Part shown: piece after piece, positions 25,439 to 34,847 of the stretch
Layout: every line of letters starts with the position of its first letter
Numbering within the stretch: the stretch's first letter is position 1
Source: Pseudoruegeria sp. SHC-113
GTDB lineage: Bacteria; Pseudomonadota; Alphaproteobacteria; Rhodobacterales; Rhodobacteraceae
Assembly: GCF_025376885.1 (NCBI RefSeq)
Contig: NZ_JAHUBR010000001.1
Location: 744,001 to 808,000 of the forward strand
Length of the DNA: 64,000 nt
Direction: 5' to 3'
Translations under genes and position numbers: made by a program
The notes under the pieces: generated by a model
Seen by the model: the letters and a program-made list of their open reading frames with translations, nothing else
Told to the model about the DNA's origin: nothing
Databases searched by the model: none

Positions 25439-25960
25439 ATGAGCAAACGCGATATCCTGATCCACCCCGATCCGCGCCTGAAGAAAGTGGCCGATGAGAT
25501 CGACACCTTCGATGCCGGGCTGAAACAGCTGGCGGACGACATGCTGGAAACCATGTACGACGCACCGGGCATTGGCCTTGCCGCGCCGCAAATCGGTGTG
25601 CTGCAGCGGATCATCGTTCTGGATTGCGTGAAGGAAGGCGAGGGCGATCCCGCGCCCATCGTCATGGTGAACCCGCAGGTGATGTGGTCTTCGGAAGATA
25701 CAAGCGTCTACGAAGAGGGCTGCCTGTCGATCCCCGAGCAATATGCCGAGGTCACGCGGCCGTCCGAAGTGGAAGTGCGCTGGTTCTCGACGGAGGGCGG
25801 GGAGGAGTCGGCAAAGTTCGACAAGCTCTGGGCCACCTGCGTGCAGCACGAGATCGACCACCTCGACGGCAAGCTCTTCATCGATTACCTGAAGCCGCTC
25901 AAGCGCCAGATGATCACGCGCAAGATGCAGAAGCTGAAGCGCGAACGCGCCCGCTCATGA
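25439..25960 (+). CDS. def: peptide deformylase (first of three)
   Basis: 173-residue metallo-deformylase that removes the N-formyl group from nascent proteins. All three motifs are intact: GIGLAAPQIG (about residues 44-53), EEGCLSIPEQY with the metal-ligand Cys, and QHEIDHLDG with catalytic Glu and two metal His. The C-terminus (RQMITRKMQKLKRERA) is the usual basic helix. The start at 25439 is chosen for fit; ATG 25430, three codons earlier, is possible. ATGA overlaps link the three deformylase genes; fmt follows. Confidence 0.94.
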   Translation: MSKRDILIHPDPRLKKVADEIDTFDAGLKQLADDMLETMYDAPGIGLAAPQIGVLQRIIVLDCVKEGEGDPAPIVMVNPQVMWSSEDTSVYEEGCLSIPEQYAEVTRPSEVEVRWFSTEGGEESAKFDKLWATCVQHEIDHLDGKLFIDYLKPLKRQMITRKMQKLKRERARS

Positions 25961-26454
25961 GCCGCCTTGCGATCCTGCGCTGGCCGGATCCGCGCCTTGC
26001 TGCGGTCTGCGAGGCGGTCACGGACATTCCCGCCGCCGCCGCCCTCGCGCAGAATATGCTCGAAACGATGTATGCCGCCCCGGGCCGGGGCTTGGCCGCG
26101 CCACAGGTGGGCGTGCTCAAGCGGCTTTTCGTGATGGATGTGACGTGGAAGGAGGGCGCGCCCGCGCCGCTCATCTGCATCAATCCCGAGGTCGTTTCAT
26201 CCTCGGAAGAGCGCGGCGAAGGCGAAGAAGGCTGCCTGTCGATCCCCGGAGTCACCGCCCTAGTGCGCCGCCCGCTCGCGATCACGCTCCGCTACTTGGA
26301 TGAAACGGGTGGGCAACAGGAGGCCGCGCTCACCGGCTTCGCCGCTCGCTGCGCCCAGCACGAGCTCGATCACCTCGACGGGCTGGTGACCTTCGACCGC
26401 CTTCCGCCCGAGGCCCGTGCACCCCTTGAAGCCCAATACGAGGCCCAGCCATGA
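25957..26454 (+). CDS. peptide deformylase (second of three)
   Basis: 165-residue paralogue of the preceding gene. Motifs are present: GRGLAAPQVG, EEGCLSIPGV, and QHELDHLDG. It therefore has a full metal site (Cys, two His) and the catalytic Glu. The first motif has Arg in place of the usual small residue (GIG to GRG), and the C-terminal basic helix is shortened (PPEARAPLEAQYEAQP), so it may favour different substrates. ATG 25957 overlaps the stop of the first copy. Confidence 0.92.
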   Translation: MSRLAILRWPDPRLAAVCEAVTDIPAAAALAQNMLETMYAAPGRGLAAPQVGVLKRLFVMDVTWKEGAPAPLICINPEVVSSSEERGEGEEGCLSIPGVTALVRRPLAITLRYLDETGGQQEAALTGFAARCAQHELDHLDGLVTFDRLPPEARAPLEAQYEAQP

Positions 26455-26948
26455 CGATCCGCCCCTGCCTGCGCTACCCTGACAAACGCCTGCGCACCCG
26501 CGTGTCCGAGCTTGCCGAGATCACGGAGGAGGCCCGCACCGCCTGGCAGGACATGATCGACACGATGGAGGCCATGCCCGGCGTCGGCATGGGCGCGCCC
26601 CAGATCGGCGTGATGCTGCGCCTCGCGGTGGTGGATGCGTCGGAGAAACGCGGCCAGGCCGTACGCATGGCCAACCCGGAAATCCTCCATGCCTCAAGCC
26701 AGATGCGCAGCCACGAGGAAGCCAGCCCCAACCTGCCCGGCGTCTCCGCCGTGATCGAACGCCCCCGCGCGGTGACGGTGCGCTTCCTGAACGCCGAGGG
26801 CGAGATGGAGGAGCGCGATTTTGTGGGCCTCTGGGCCACCTCCGTGCAGCACCAGATCGATCACCTCAACGGCAAGCTCTTCGTCGATCACCTCTCCAAG
26901 ACCAAGCGCGACATGCTGATCCGCAAGAGCCGCAAGCTGCACGGCTGA
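26451..26948 (+). CDS. peptide deformylase-like protein with altered active site (third of three)
   Basis: 165-residue member of the deformylase fold with loss of key residues. Motif 1 is GVGMGAPQIG (residues 44-53). Motif 2, normally EGCLS, is EEASPNLPG (residues 89-97), with Ser92 where the metal-ligand Cys should be. Motif 3, normally HExDH, is HQIDH (134-138), with Gln135 in place of the catalytic Glu. It should not deformylate by the known mechanism. It is nevertheless full length, in frame and translationally coupled, with normal codon use, so it does not look like a decaying pseudogene. It may be regulatory or have another ligand. Confidence 0.88.
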   Translation: MTIRPCLRYPDKRLRTRVSELAEITEEARTAWQDMIDTMEAMPGVGMGAPQIGVMLRLAVVDASEKRGQAVRMANPEILHASSQMRSHEEASPNLPGVSAVIERPRAVTVRFLNAEGEMEERDFVGLWATSVQHQIDHLNGKLFVDHLSKTKRDMLIRKSRKLHG

Positions 26949-27056
26949 GCGCCGCCCCCATGCATCTGCGCATATCGCCCCTGCGAAATTGGTGAATGTG
27001 CAGGGCACAGCGCGCCGGGTAGGTTCATCCCCACGATAGACGTGAGGACGCCCAAG

Positions 27057-27425
27057 ATGACCCTTTTGCCCAGTGACCGCTCCGATGACACCCGCGCCAC
27101 GCTCACCGCGCTCTGGCTCGCGCTGCTGATCAACGCGTTCATCTGCGATCCGCAGGTGCTTCTGGGCGCAGGCGGCGTGATGGCGGGCGCTCTGGCCGTG
27201 AGCCTCGGGTTGATCCTTCTCGGCACGTTCCTGCCGCGCCGCTTCGCCCGCGTCGCACACGGGGCAGCGGCGCTCCTGATGCTCGCCGAACTGGCGGCGC
27301 TGCCATTGGGCGCATGGTTTGCCCTCTCGCAGGCGGCAGGGCTGCTCGCAGTGCTCTGGCTGGCGCTGCGCTGGCAGGGGCGTGAGGCTCCCATGCATCT
27401 GGCACGCCACCCCGCCTTGCGCTAA
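27057..27425 (+). CDS. small integral membrane protein
   Basis: 122 residues with about four membrane helices (ATLTALWLALLINAFI; VMAGALAVSLGLILLGTFL; AHGAAALLMLAELAALPLG; LSQAAGLLAVLWLALRW). I do not recognise the family. The start at ATG 27057 has GAGGA nine bases upstream; a GTG at 27042 is also possible. It lies between the deformylase genes and fmt on the same strand, with gaps of 108 and 51 bases. Confidence 0.68.
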   Translation: MTLLPSDRSDDTRATLTALWLALLINAFICDPQVLLGAGGVMAGALAVSLGLILLGTFLPRRFARVAHGAAALLMLAELAALPLGAWFALSQAAGLLAVLWLALRWQGREAPMHLARHPALR

Positions 27426-27476
27426 GAGGCCTGCGTAAGGGGCCACGCGCCCCGGCTCACAGCGTCGGAGGCAGGC

Positions 27477-28376
27477 ATGCGCATCATCTTCATGGGAACG
27501 CCGGAGTTTTCAGTGCCGGTTCTGGACGCGCTGATCGAAGCCGGGCACGAGATCGCCTGCGTCTATTGCCAGCCGCCGCGCCCGGCGGGCCGCGGCAAGA
27601 AGGAGCGCCCCACGCCGGTGCACGCCCGTGCCGAGGCGCTGGGCCTGCCGGTTCGCCACCCGACCTCGCTGCGCAACGAAGCCGCGCAGGCCGATTTCGC
27701 CGCGCTTCAGGCCGACATCGCCGTGGTCGTCGCTTATGGTCTGATCCTGCCGCAGGCGGTGCTGGACGCCCCCACCAACGGCTGCCTCAACATCCACGCC
27801 TCGCTGCTGCCGCGCTGGCGCGGGGCCGCGCCGATCCACCGCGCGATCCTCGCAGGCGATGCCGAAACCGGCGTCTGCATCATGCAGATGGAGGCCGGGC
27901 TCGATACAGGCCCCGTCCTGTTGCGCGCCGCCACGCCCATCGGCCCTGAGGAAACCACCGCCCGCCTGCACGATCGCCTCTCCCTGCTGGGGGCCGAGAA
28001 GATCGTCGAGGCCCTCGCCACCCTCCCCACCCTGACGCCTGAGCCGCAGCCCGAGGAGGGCGTGACCTACGCCGAAAAGATCGATAAATCCGAAGCCCGG
28101 ATCGACTGGTCCGCCCCCGCAGAAGACGTGGACCGCAAGATCCGCGGCCTCTCCCCTTTCCCGGGCGCATGGTGCGAGGCAGGCGGCGAACGCCTGAAAC
28201 TCACCGAAAGTCGCCTCGCCGAGGGCAACGCCGCGCCCGGCACCCACCTTGGCACCTTTCGCATCGCCTGTGGCTCCGGTGCGGTGCAAATCCTTGCCGC
28301 CCAACGCGACGGCAAACGCGCCATGACAACCGAAGACCTCCTGCGCGGCTTCACGCCTCCCGATCGCTTCACATGA
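27477..28376 (+). CDS. fmt: methionyl-tRNA formyltransferase
   Basis: 299-residue enzyme that formylates initiator Met-tRNA. N-terminal [20 protein letters not shown], the catalytic segment [20 protein letters not shown] (Asn-His plus SLLP loop), [17 protein letters not shown] and the linker [18 protein letters not shown] are all diagnostic. The C-terminal OB-like domain follows. GTCGGAGG precedes the ATG. It pairs functionally with the deformylases just upstream: formyl group added, then removed. Confidence 0.96.
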   Translation: MRIIFMGTPEFSVPVLDALIEAGHEIACVYCQPPRPAGRGKKERPTPVHARAEALGLPVRHPTSLRNEAAQADFAALQADIAVVVAYGLILPQAVLDAPTNGCLNIHASLLPRWRGAAPIHRAILAGDAETGVCIMQMEAGLDTGPVLLRAATPIGPEETTARLHDRLSLLGAEKIVEALATLPTLTPEPQPEEGVTYAEKIDKSEARIDWSAPAEDVDRKIRGLSPFPGAWCEAGGERLKLTESRLAEGNAAPGTHLGTFRIACGSGAVQILAAQRDGKRAMTTEDLLRGFTPPDRFT

Positions 28377-28404
28377 CGCCATGGGCCTTGAGGGCCTTGA
28401 TCGG

Positions 28405-28443
28405 GGCCCCCTACTTTGTTCTATAAATATCTCCGCCGGAGGC
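28405..28443 (-). repeat. dispersed ATATTT repeat, short form, after fmt
   Basis: CCCCTACTTTGTTCTATAAA then TATCTCCGCCGGAGGC, the reverse orientation of the element in cobN, 29 bases after the fmt stop and antisense to both neighbours. Confidence 0.8.
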
Positions 28444-28499
28444 ATAAAATCTCTGGCGCTCCCTCGCCGCTTGCGCGGCGCAGCCAGTGAAGGCCTGCC

Positions 28500-28739
28500 A
28501 TGTCCGTTCTCGTCCTGATCATCGTCGGTGCCGCCGCAGGCTTCCTTGCCACCCGGCTGATGGATGTGGAAACCGACACCGTCACGACCGTCGCCATCGG
28601 CGTCATCGGCGCGCTGTTGGGCGGGTTTATCCTGCGGCTATTGGGCTCGCTCTTCGGGATGCTCTCGGGCTTTGTCGGCGCAGTGTTGGGCGCCATGCTC
28701 TTGCTGTGGCTCTGGAAACAGTACCAGGCGCGTAAATAG
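28500..28739 (+). CDS. GlsB/YeaQ/YmgE-family small membrane protein
   Basis: 79 residues with three hydrophobic, Gly-rich segments (VLVLIIVGAAAGFLATRLM, VAIGVIGALLGGFILRLLG, LSGFVGAVLGAMLLLWLW). This is the layout of the transglycosylase-associated family, whose members are often stress-linked. Function unknown. It ends one base from the convergent TRIC gene. Confidence 0.8.
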   Translation: MSVLVLIIVGAAAGFLATRLMDVETDTVTTVAIGVIGALLGGFILRLLGSLFGMLSGFVGAVLGAMLLLWLWKQYQARK

Positions 28740-28740
28740 C

Positions 28741-29364
28741 CTAGTTCCGCGGCGGGCGCGGCTTGTAGAGCGGCAGCCGCCAGCCGAAGGCAATAGAGCC
28801 CGCCCGCAAAACAAAAGCTGTGGCGGCGGCGACAAACATCGCCATCCCAAGCGTGCCGCCCAGTGCCAGCATGCCGATCCCGCAGGCCGCACCGGCGAGG
28901 CAAGCCGTGGCGTAGATCTCGCCCTGATTGAGCAGCAGCGGCACTTCATTGGCCACCACGTCCCGCATCAGCCCCCCCATGGTGCCGGTGATCATCGTCA
29001 TCATCGCCACCACGAAAAGCCCATGCCCGTGATCGAGAGCAACGCCGAACCCAACCGAAACGGCGACCGAGAGTGCAACGGCATCAAGCCAGACAATCCA
29101 CGTCTTGCGGCTTTCGAGCATCGGGGCGGTGAAGTAGATCAGGATGCTCGCGGCCGTGGCAACGCCGACATAGCTTGGCGAGGCAATCCAAAAGACAGCT
29201 TCCCGGTTCAGCAAAAGATCCCGGATCGTCCCTCCGCCCACAGCCGTGAGCGTGCCAAGGAAGATGAAACCCACGATATCAAGCTGCGCGCGGCTGGCCA
29301 CCAGCGCGCCCGTCAGCGCGAAGACGAAAACCGAGGTGTGATCCAGCAGCGCGAAGGCCGTCAT
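28741..29364 (-). CDS. trimeric intracellular cation channel (TRIC/UPF0126) family protein
   Basis: 207-residue, seven-helix membrane protein. Two internal repeats each hold the family signature: [17 protein letters not shown] and [20 protein letters not shown], which line the ion path in TRIC homologues. Presumably a K+ or other monovalent cation channel. The start overlaps the rnhA stop as ATGA, so both are probably one transcript. Confidence 0.9.
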   Translation of the reverse strand: MTAFALLDHTSVFVFALTGALVASRAQLDIVGFIFLGTLTAVGGGTIRDLLLNREAVFWIASPSYVGVATAASILIYFTAPMLESRKTWIVWLDAVALSVAVSVGFGVALDHGHGLFVVAMMTMITGTMGGLMRDVVANEVPLLLNQGEIYATACLAGAACGIGMLALGGTLGMAMFVAAATAFVLRAGSIAFGWRLPLYKPRPPRN

Positions 29365-29834
29365 TTCCCGGCCTTGCTCTTCTTTGGTTTGTAAGGGGCC
29401 ATCCCGGCGCGCGCCAGTTCATCGGCGCGTTCGTTTTCCGGGTGGCCGGCGTGGCCCTTGACCCATTTCCACTCCACCGTGTGGCGCTTCACCGCCTCAT
29501 CCAGCCGCCGCCAGAGATCCTCGTTCTTCACCGGCTTCTTGGTGGAGGTTTTCCAGCCGTTGCGTTTCCAGCCATACATCCACTGGGTGATGCCGCCCTT
29601 CACATAGGCGCTGTCGGTCACCACGGTGAGGGTAGAAGGGCGCTCCAGCACCTCCAGCGCGTGGATCGCGGCCAGAAGCTCCATCCGGTTGTTGGTGGTC
29701 TCCGCCTCGCCGCCCTTCAGCTCGCGCTCCTTGAGCACGGTTTCGCCTTCGCGCGCGATCAGCAGCGCGCCCCAGCCGCCGGGGCCGGGGTTCCCGGAAC
29801 AGGCGCCATCGGTATATGCAAACAGTTCAGCCAT
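29361..29834 (-). CDS. rnhA: ribonuclease HI
   Basis: 157-residue enzyme cutting RNA in RNA-DNA hybrids. The four-carboxylate site is complete: D8 in [20 protein letters not shown], Glu in [17 protein letters not shown], Asp in [18 protein letters not shown], and Asp in [14 protein letters not shown]-terminal Lys-rich tail follows. It overlaps the upstream methyltransferase by eight bases. Confidence 0.96.
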   Translation of the reverse strand: MAELFAYTDGACSGNPGPGGWGALLIAREGETVLKERELKGGEAETTNNRMELLAAIHALEVLERPSTLTVVTDSAYVKGGITQWMYGWKRNGWKTSTKKPVKNEDLWRRLDEAVKRHTVEWKWVKGHAGHPENERADELARAGMAPYKPKKSKAGK

Positions 29835-30414
29835 GGGCGGTCAGTATGACAAAGGGATCGCTTGTGCCAGCCAAACCTGCGGCTTCCCCAAACCGTTTTC
29901 CGGCCACCCTGAATCCGGCCTGCGCAAGCAGGTTTTCCAGCTCTTCAACGCTATAGTAGGTGTAGAACCGCCCCAGCCCGTCGCGCCCCTCGCCACTGCC
30001 AAGCTTCATGCCCAGATGCAGCAGCCCGCCCGGTTTCAGGGCGCGTTTGATCGCCTGAAGATGGGTGGAAAAGGCGGCGCGCGGGGCGTGGAGCAGGCTG
30101 AAATTGGCCCAGATCCCATCGTAGCGATCTATCGCTTCAAGATCGGCAAACGTCGCCACCCGCGCTTCAACCCCGGCCTTTCGGGCCAGCGCCACCATTT
30201 CCGGCGCGGCGTCCGTGGCCTCCACGTCAAAGCCCGCGTCCATCATCATCCGCGCCGAATTACCCGGCCCGCAGCCCAGATCCAGCACCCGCGCATGGGC
30301 GGGCAGGGCGGCCATGAAGGCGCGCAGATCGGCGTCGGGCTGCCCCCGGCTGACGAGCTGCGCATAGTCAGAAGCCTTGGCCGCGTAGACGGCGAGGGTT
30401 TCGGCGTCGGACAT
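29827..30414 (-). CDS. class I SAM-dependent methyltransferase
   Basis: 195-residue small-molecule-type methyltransferase. SAM-binding motif I is [20 protein letters not shown], motif [18 protein letters not shown], and the acidic/hydrophobic post-motif [18 protein letters not shown]. No substrate domain is apparent. Its place before rnhA in the same operon gives no functional hint. Confidence 0.88.
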   Translation of the reverse strand: MSDAETLAVYAAKASDYAQLVSRGQPDADLRAFMAALPAHARVLDLGCGPGNSARMMMDAGFDVEATDAAPEMVALARKAGVEARVATFADLEAIDRYDGIWANFSLLHAPRAAFSTHLQAIKRALKPGGLLHLGMKLGSGEGRDGLGRFYTYYSVEELENLLAQAGFRVAGKRFGEAAGLAGTSDPFVILTAHG

Positions 30415-30420
30415 GGGGGG

Positions 30421-31041
30421 CTACAGCCGCTCGGTGGCGAGTTTCAGCCCGAGCCCTGCAAAGGCGGCGGCAAAGGCGCGGCGCATCCAGCGCAGCGCGC
30501 GCGGGGAGCGCAGAACGCGGTCCCGCGCGGCGGCTGCAAAGAGGCCATAGGCGATGAACACCGCGAAGGTCATCGCCATGAAAACTGCACCCAGAAGCAG
30601 CATTTCTGCCGTGGCCGTGGCGGGGTTGGCCGTCAGGAACTGCGGCAGGAAAGCGAGGAAGAAGATCGAAAGCTTGGGGTTCAGGATGTTGATCAACCCG
30701 CCCTTCAGCGCGATCGGCCCCGCGCGCAAGGGGGCTTTCGCGCCCGCGCCTTCCGCATCGAAGCTGCCGCCCTCTTTCAGCGTCTGCCACGCGAGGTAGA
30801 GCAGGAAGGCGACTCCGGCGAATTTCACCACCTGAAAGATCAGCGCACTCGTGTGCAGCAGCGCGGCCAGCCCAAGCGTCGCGGCCAGCAGATGCGGCAC
30901 GATCCCCAGCGTACAGCCGAAGGCGGCGGCCACGGCGGCGCGGCTGCCACGCGCAAGCCCGGTACCGAGCGTGTAGATCACGCCCGTTCCCGGTGCGAGC
31001 ACAACGATGAAAGCGGTCAGAAGAAACTCGGGGCTGATCAT
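30421..31041 (-). CDS. LysE/RhtB family amino-acid exporter
   Basis: 206-residue inner-membrane protein with about six helices. The LysE-family N-terminal motif is seen as FIVVLAPGTGVIYTLGTGLARGSRAAVAAAFG, and the central GGLINILNPKLSIFFLAFLPQF is diagnostic. Start MISPEFLL at 31041; the frame continues upstream over the DUF3429 gene without similarity. It ends 6 bases upstream of the methyltransferase start on the same strand. Confidence 0.9.
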   Translation of the reverse strand: MISPEFLLTAFIVVLAPGTGVIYTLGTGLARGSRAAVAAAFGCTLGIVPHLLAATLGLAALLHTSALIFQVVKFAGVAFLLYLAWQTLKEGGSFDAEGAGAKAPLRAGPIALKGGLINILNPKLSIFFLAFLPQFLTANPATATAEMLLLGAVFMAMTFAVFIAYGLFAAAARDRVLRSPRALRWMRRAFAAAFAGLGLKLATERL

Positions 31042-31061
31042 GCAGGGGCCGCCTTCCGCGG

Positions 31062-31514
31062 TTAGAAACTCACCCCGACATAGAGGCAGAGCAGCACCAG
31101 CCCCGTCAACAGGATGCGCAGCCACATCCACCAGCGCGGCGCCAGCGTGCGCCACCAGAACCAGCCGTCAAACAGCAGAAGCACGGTAAAGCCCACCATC
31201 AGCGCCACCAGCGGGGCCATCAGGCCTGAACCGACGAGGAAGAAGGCCCAGAGCGCGGGCAGCACCGACAGCACATAGCCCACGGTGGCGATCCGCCCCG
31301 CCGTCTGCGCGGCAAAGCCCCAGAGCACGCCGGACATGAAGGCAAGGATCACGATCCCGTAGCTGATCATCACCGAAGTGCCGGAGAAGCGCGCGGGCAT
31401 CAGATTGCGCAGGGGGCCGGTGAGATCGGGCAGCAGGTGGCTCAGCGCGCCCCAGGCAAAGGGCAGCACGCCCGCGAGGCCAAGGATCAGGGCGGCGCGG
31501 GGGATCGTGCTCAT
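31062..31514 (-). CDS. DUF3429 membrane protein
   Basis: 150 residues, about five helices ([94 protein letters not shown]). The [16 protein letters not shown] stretch is characteristic of DUF3429. No function is known. It overlaps the ispH stop by four bases (ATGA). Confidence 0.85.
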   Translation of the reverse strand: MSTIPRAALILGLAGVLPFAWGALSHLLPDLTGPLRNLMPARFSGTSVMISYGIVILAFMSGVLWGFAAQTAGRIATVGYVLSVLPALWAFFLVGSGLMAPLVALMVGFTVLLLFDGWFWWRTLAPRWWMWLRILLTGLVLLCLYVGVSF

Positions 31515-32461
31515 GCAGGCACCCGCAGCACGCGCGGCACTTTGAACTCCACGTTCTCCTGTGCGGTTTCCACCATCTCGACCGTCACCTCGTAGCGGGC
31601 GCGGAAGGCGTCCACCACCTCGTTCACCAGCACTTCCGGCGCGCTCGCACCGGCGGTGAGCCCGATGGAGCGGATGCCTTCAAGGGCGCGCCAGTCGATG
31701 TCGGCGGCGCGTTGGACGAGCTGTGAATACTTGCACCCGGCCGCCGCGCCCACTTCCACCAGCCGCTTGGAGTTGGAGGAGTTCGGCGCGCCGATCACGA
31801 GGATCGCGTCGCAGTTCGGGGCCATTTCCTTCACCGCGTGCTGTCGGTTGGTGGTGGCGTAGCAGATGTCTTCCTTGTGGGGGCCGACAATGGCGGGGAA
31901 GCGGGCTTTCAGCGCCGCCACCACATTGGCGGTGTCATCGATGGAGAGCGTGGTTTGCGTGATATACGCAAGCTTTTCCGGATCGCGCACCTCAAGCGTG
32001 GCCACGTCGCCGGGCTCCTCCACCAAGAGCACCTCGCCTTCGGGCAGCTGCCCCATGGTGCCCACTGTCTCCGGGTGGCCCGCGTGGCCGATCATGATCA
32101 TCTGCAGCCCGTTCTCATGGTGCCGCTCGGCCTCGATATGGACCTTACTCACCAGCGGGCAGGTGGCATCCACATAGACCATCTCGCGCGCCTCAGCGGC
32201 GGCAGGCACCGCCTTGGGCACACCATGGGCCGAGAAGATCACCGGGCGGTCCGGCGGGCATTCGTCGAGCTCTTCCACGAAAACGGCGCCCTGATCGCGC
32301 AGCCCGTCCACGACGAATTTGTTGTGCACGATCTCGTGGCGCACATAGACGGGCGCGCCCCATTTCTCCAAGGCCATCTCCACGATCTTGATCGCGCGCA
32401 CCACACCGGCACAAAAGCCGCGCGGGGCGGCGAGATAGAGGGTCAGGGGGGCTTTGGACAT
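31511..32461 (-). CDS. ispH: 4-hydroxy-3-methylbut-2-enyl diphosphate reductase
   Basis: 316-residue [4Fe-4S] enzyme of the last MEP-pathway step, giving IPP and DMAPP. Three cluster Cys are placed in [30 protein letters not shown] and [30 protein letters not shown] and the [13 protein letters not shown] loop hold the substrate His residues. The start is ATG 32461 with GAGGAAGG upstream; 22 further open codons do not fit. It heads an operon with DUF3429, LysE, the methyltransferase, rnhA and the TRIC gene. Confidence 0.96.
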   Translation of the reverse strand: MSKAPLTLYLAAPRGFCAGVVRAIKIVEMALEKWGAPVYVRHEIVHNKFVVDGLRDQGAVFVEELDECPPDRPVIFSAHGVPKAVPAAAEAREMVYVDATCPLVSKVHIEAERHHENGLQMIMIGHAGHPETVGTMGQLPEGEVLLVEEPGDVATLEVRDPEKLAYITQTTLSIDDTANVVAALKARFPAIVGPHKEDICYATTNRQHAVKEMAPNCDAILVIGAPNSSNSKRLVEVGAAAGCKYSQLVQRAADIDWRALEGIRSIGLTAGASAPEVLVNEVVDAFRARYEVTVEMVETAQENVEFKVPRVLRVPA

Positions 32462-32628
32462 GGTGAGGCCTTCCTCATGCGGTTCGGCCCAAGATGTAGA
32501 CGCTTTGCGGCCCCGGGCCAAGGGCATGCGGCGCGCGGGGGGCTCGTGGAATGTCGCATCCCGGCTTGCCTGCGCGGGCGGGCTGCGGGATAGATGCCCA
32601 AACGGGCATTTGGCGAAAGGGGCGCATC

Positions 32629-33840
32629 ATGGGGCAGATCATCGTTGTGGGGGCCGGGCAGGCCGGGGCATCGCTGGTGGCGAAGCTGCGCGCGCTGGGC
32701 TGTGAGGATGCGATCACCCTGATCGGCGAGGAGCCCGTGCCGCCCTACCAGCGCCCGCCGCTCTCCAAGGCCTATCTGCTGGGGGAGATGGCGCGGGAGC
32801 GGCTCTACCTGCGGCCCGAGAGCTTCTATGCCGAGCAGGATATTGCCTTGCGCATGGGCACGGGCGTTGCCGCAATCGCCCCTGAGGCCGGCAATGTGAC
32901 CCTGACCACAGGCGAGGTGCTGCCCTTCGATCAACTGGCGCTTACCACCGGCTCTAGCCCCATCCGGCTGCCTGCCGCGATCGGCGGCGATCTGGGCGGC
33001 GTTTACACCGTGCGCGGACTGGCGGATGTGGACGCAATGGCGGAGGAGTTTTCCGAAGGCCGCCGCGTTCTGATCGTGGGGGGCGGCTACATCGGGCTGG
33101 AGGCCGCCGCCGTGGCTGCGAAGAAGGGCCTGCAGGTGACGCTCGTTGAAATGGCCCCGCGCATCCTGCAGCGCGTCGCCGCGCCGGAGACGGCGGATTT
33201 CTTCCGCGCCCTGCACCAAAGCCACAGCGTGGATCTGCGCGAAGGCGTCGGCCTTGCGCGGCTCACCGGCGAGGGCCGCGTTTCGGCGGCGGAGCTTTCC
33301 GATGGCACCACGCTCGCGGTGGATTTCGTCATCGTCGGCATCGGCATCCGCCCCAATGTGGCTTTGGCCGAAGCCGCCGGGCTTGCGATCGAGAACGGGA
33401 TCCGCACCGATGAAACGGGCCGCACCTCCGCTCCCAATATCTGGGCGGCTGGCGATTGTGCGTCCTTTCCGTTCCGGGGGCAGCGCATCCGGCTGGAGAG
33501 CGTGCCCAATGCCATCGATCAGGCCGAAGTTGTGGCGGCCAACATGCTGGGCGCGGCGCTGGCCTACGAGGCCAAGCCGTGGTTCTGGTCCGATCAGTAT
33601 GACGTGAAGCTGCAGATCACCGGGCTGAATACGGGCTATGATCGCGTGATCCGGCGCGCTGGTGCCAAGGAAGGCACGGGCTCGCATTGGTATTACGCGG
33701 GTGCGCAGCTTCTGAGCGTGGACGCCATGTCGGACCCGCGCGCCTATATGGTGGCGAAGAAGGTGCTGGATGCGGGGGGCAATATCCCGCCGGAGGCCGC
33801 TGCCGATCCGGATGCCGATCTGAAAAGCTATATGCGCTGA
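32629..33840 (+). CDS. FAD/NAD(P)-dependent ferredoxin reductase-like oxidoreductase
   Basis: 403-residue flavoprotein of the rubredoxin/ferredoxin reductase class serving P450s and Rieske oxygenases. FAD site IIVVGAGQAGASLVAKLRAL, the PPYQRPPLSKAYL motif, NAD site RVLIVGGGYIGLEAAAVAAK, second FAD motif APNIWAAGDCASFP, and a C-terminal reductase domain (FWSDQYDVKLQITGL). No ferredoxin or oxygenase gene is adjacent, so its partner is unknown. The start is ATG 32629 after AAAGGGG. It is followed 12 bases later by the alpha/beta hydrolase. Confidence 0.9.
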   Translation: MGQIIVVGAGQAGASLVAKLRALGCEDAITLIGEEPVPPYQRPPLSKAYLLGEMARERLYLRPESFYAEQDIALRMGTGVAAIAPEAGNVTLTTGEVLPFDQLALTTGSSPIRLPAAIGGDLGGVYTVRGLADVDAMAEEFSEGRRVLIVGGGYIGLEAAAVAAKKGLQVTLVEMAPRILQRVAAPETADFFRALHQSHSVDLREGVGLARLTGEGRVSAAELSDGTTLAVDFVIVGIGIRPNVALAEAAGLAIENGIRTDETGRTSAPNIWAAGDCASFPFRGQRIRLESVPNAIDQAEVVAANMLGAALAYEAKPWFWSDQYDVKLQITGLNTGYDRVIRRAGAKEGTGSHWYYAGAQLLSVDAMSDPRAYMVAKKVLDAGGNIPPEAAADPDADLKSYMR

Positions 33841-33852
33841 AGGAGGCCCGAG

Positions 33853-34656
33853 ATGAGCCAGTCTGCTGCCGATATCGCCTATGCCAACGCCGATTTCATC
33901 CCCGATGCCGCCGCCTATCCGCTCCGCTGGGAGGAAGCCGCGCGCAACTGGCGCGAGGTGGAACATGCCGTGGGCCGGGCACAGCTGAACCTGCCCTATG
34001 GCGAAGGCGCGCGGCAGCGTTTCGATCTGTTCTTCCCCGCCGGACGGCCCGAGGGGCTGATGGTGTTCGTGCATGGCGGCTACTGGCGGCGGTTTGACAA
34101 CAAGCTGTGGTCCCACTTCGCCGCCGGTGCGCAGGCGGCGGGCTGGGCTGTGGTGATGCCGAGCTACACGCTCGCGCCCGAGGCGCGGATTTCTGAGATC
34201 ACGCAAGAGGTGCGCCGCGCCGTGGAAGCCGCCGCCACGCGGGTGCGGGGGCCGATCGTGCTTACAGGGCATTCCGCCGGAGGTCACCTCGTGGCGCGGA
34301 TGCTGTGCCCGGATGTGGGGCTGGATGCTGAGGTGGCGGCGCGGCTGCAGAAGGTTGTGCCAATTTCGCCGCTCTCCGATCTCGCCCCGCTGATGGAAAC
34401 GTCGATGAATGCCGATCTGCGGATCGACGCGGCAGAGGCGGTGTCTGAAAGCCCGATCCGCCATACGCCTTTGGCTTGCCCTGCCACTGTCTGGGTTGGC
34501 GCGGAAGAGCGTCCGGCCTTTCTGGATCAGGCGCGCTGGCTCACCGAGGCCTGGGAGGGCGCAGAGCTGCAGATCGATCGGGGGCGGCATCATTTCGATG
34601 TGATCGACGGGTTGGAAGAGGCCGAGAGCCCGTTGATGAAAGTGCTTTTGGGCTAG
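33853..34656 (+). CDS. alpha/beta hydrolase, kynurenine formamidase-like
   Basis: 267-residue esterase-fold enzyme. The oxyanion-hole motif HGGYWRRFDNKLWSHFA and the nucleophile elbow VLTGHSAGGHLVARML match arylformamidases (AFMID type), which hydrolyse N-formylkynurenine. The acid/His of the triad are probably in the C-terminal half (DRGRHHFDVIDGLEEAE). No other kynurenine-pathway gene is nearby, so the substrate remains open. Confidence 0.82.
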   Translation: MSQSAADIAYANADFIPDAAAYPLRWEEAARNWREVEHAVGRAQLNLPYGEGARQRFDLFFPAGRPEGLMVFVHGGYWRRFDNKLWSHFAAGAQAAGWAVVMPSYTLAPEARISEITQEVRRAVEAAATRVRGPIVLTGHSAGGHLVARMLCPDVGLDAEVAARLQKVVPISPLSDLAPLMETSMNADLRIDAAEAVSESPIRHTPLACPATVWVGAEERPAFLDQARWLTEAWEGAELQIDRGRHHFDVIDGLEEAESPLMKVLLG

Positions 34657-34709
34657 GCACGCCGGCAAACAAGGGAAATTTGACTTGTTTTATTGCCTGG
34701 CGGCACGCC

Positions 34710-34797
34710 GGGCAGCCCCCGTCCGCCCCGTCACGCCTCAGGCGTGCAGTTTACCTGTTGCGGGGGCTTCTCCCCCGCCCACGGCCGGGGGCTGCCC
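34710..34797. repeat. cloverleaf-forming inverted repeat between convergent genes
   Basis: An outer 12-bp perfect inverted repeat, GGGCAGCCCCCG at 34710-34721 and CGGGGGCTGCCC at 34786-34797 (three more pairs after one mismatch), encloses two perfect hairpins: CACGCCTCAGGCGTG (34732-34746) and GCGGGGG-CTTCT-CCCCCGC (34760-34778). Together they can form a three-way junction on either strand. It lies between the convergent formamidase-like and P1-peptidase genes. No ORF of note was seen in it. Confidence 0.7.
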
Positions 34798-34847
34798 TAT
34801 GGAAGGGGCGCAAGCGGTTGTTTCAATTATGGATTTAAACCATCCGC

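Noticed and set aside
26451-26948. Third deformylase as a pseudogene
   Set aside because: It is full length with no stop or frameshift and is coupled by ATGA overlap, so an altered-function protein is more likely than decay.
34680-34696. TTGACT plus nearby TATTGC as a promoter for the cloverleaf element
   Set aside because: The two hexamers are only five bases apart, so they cannot act as -35 and -10 boxes.
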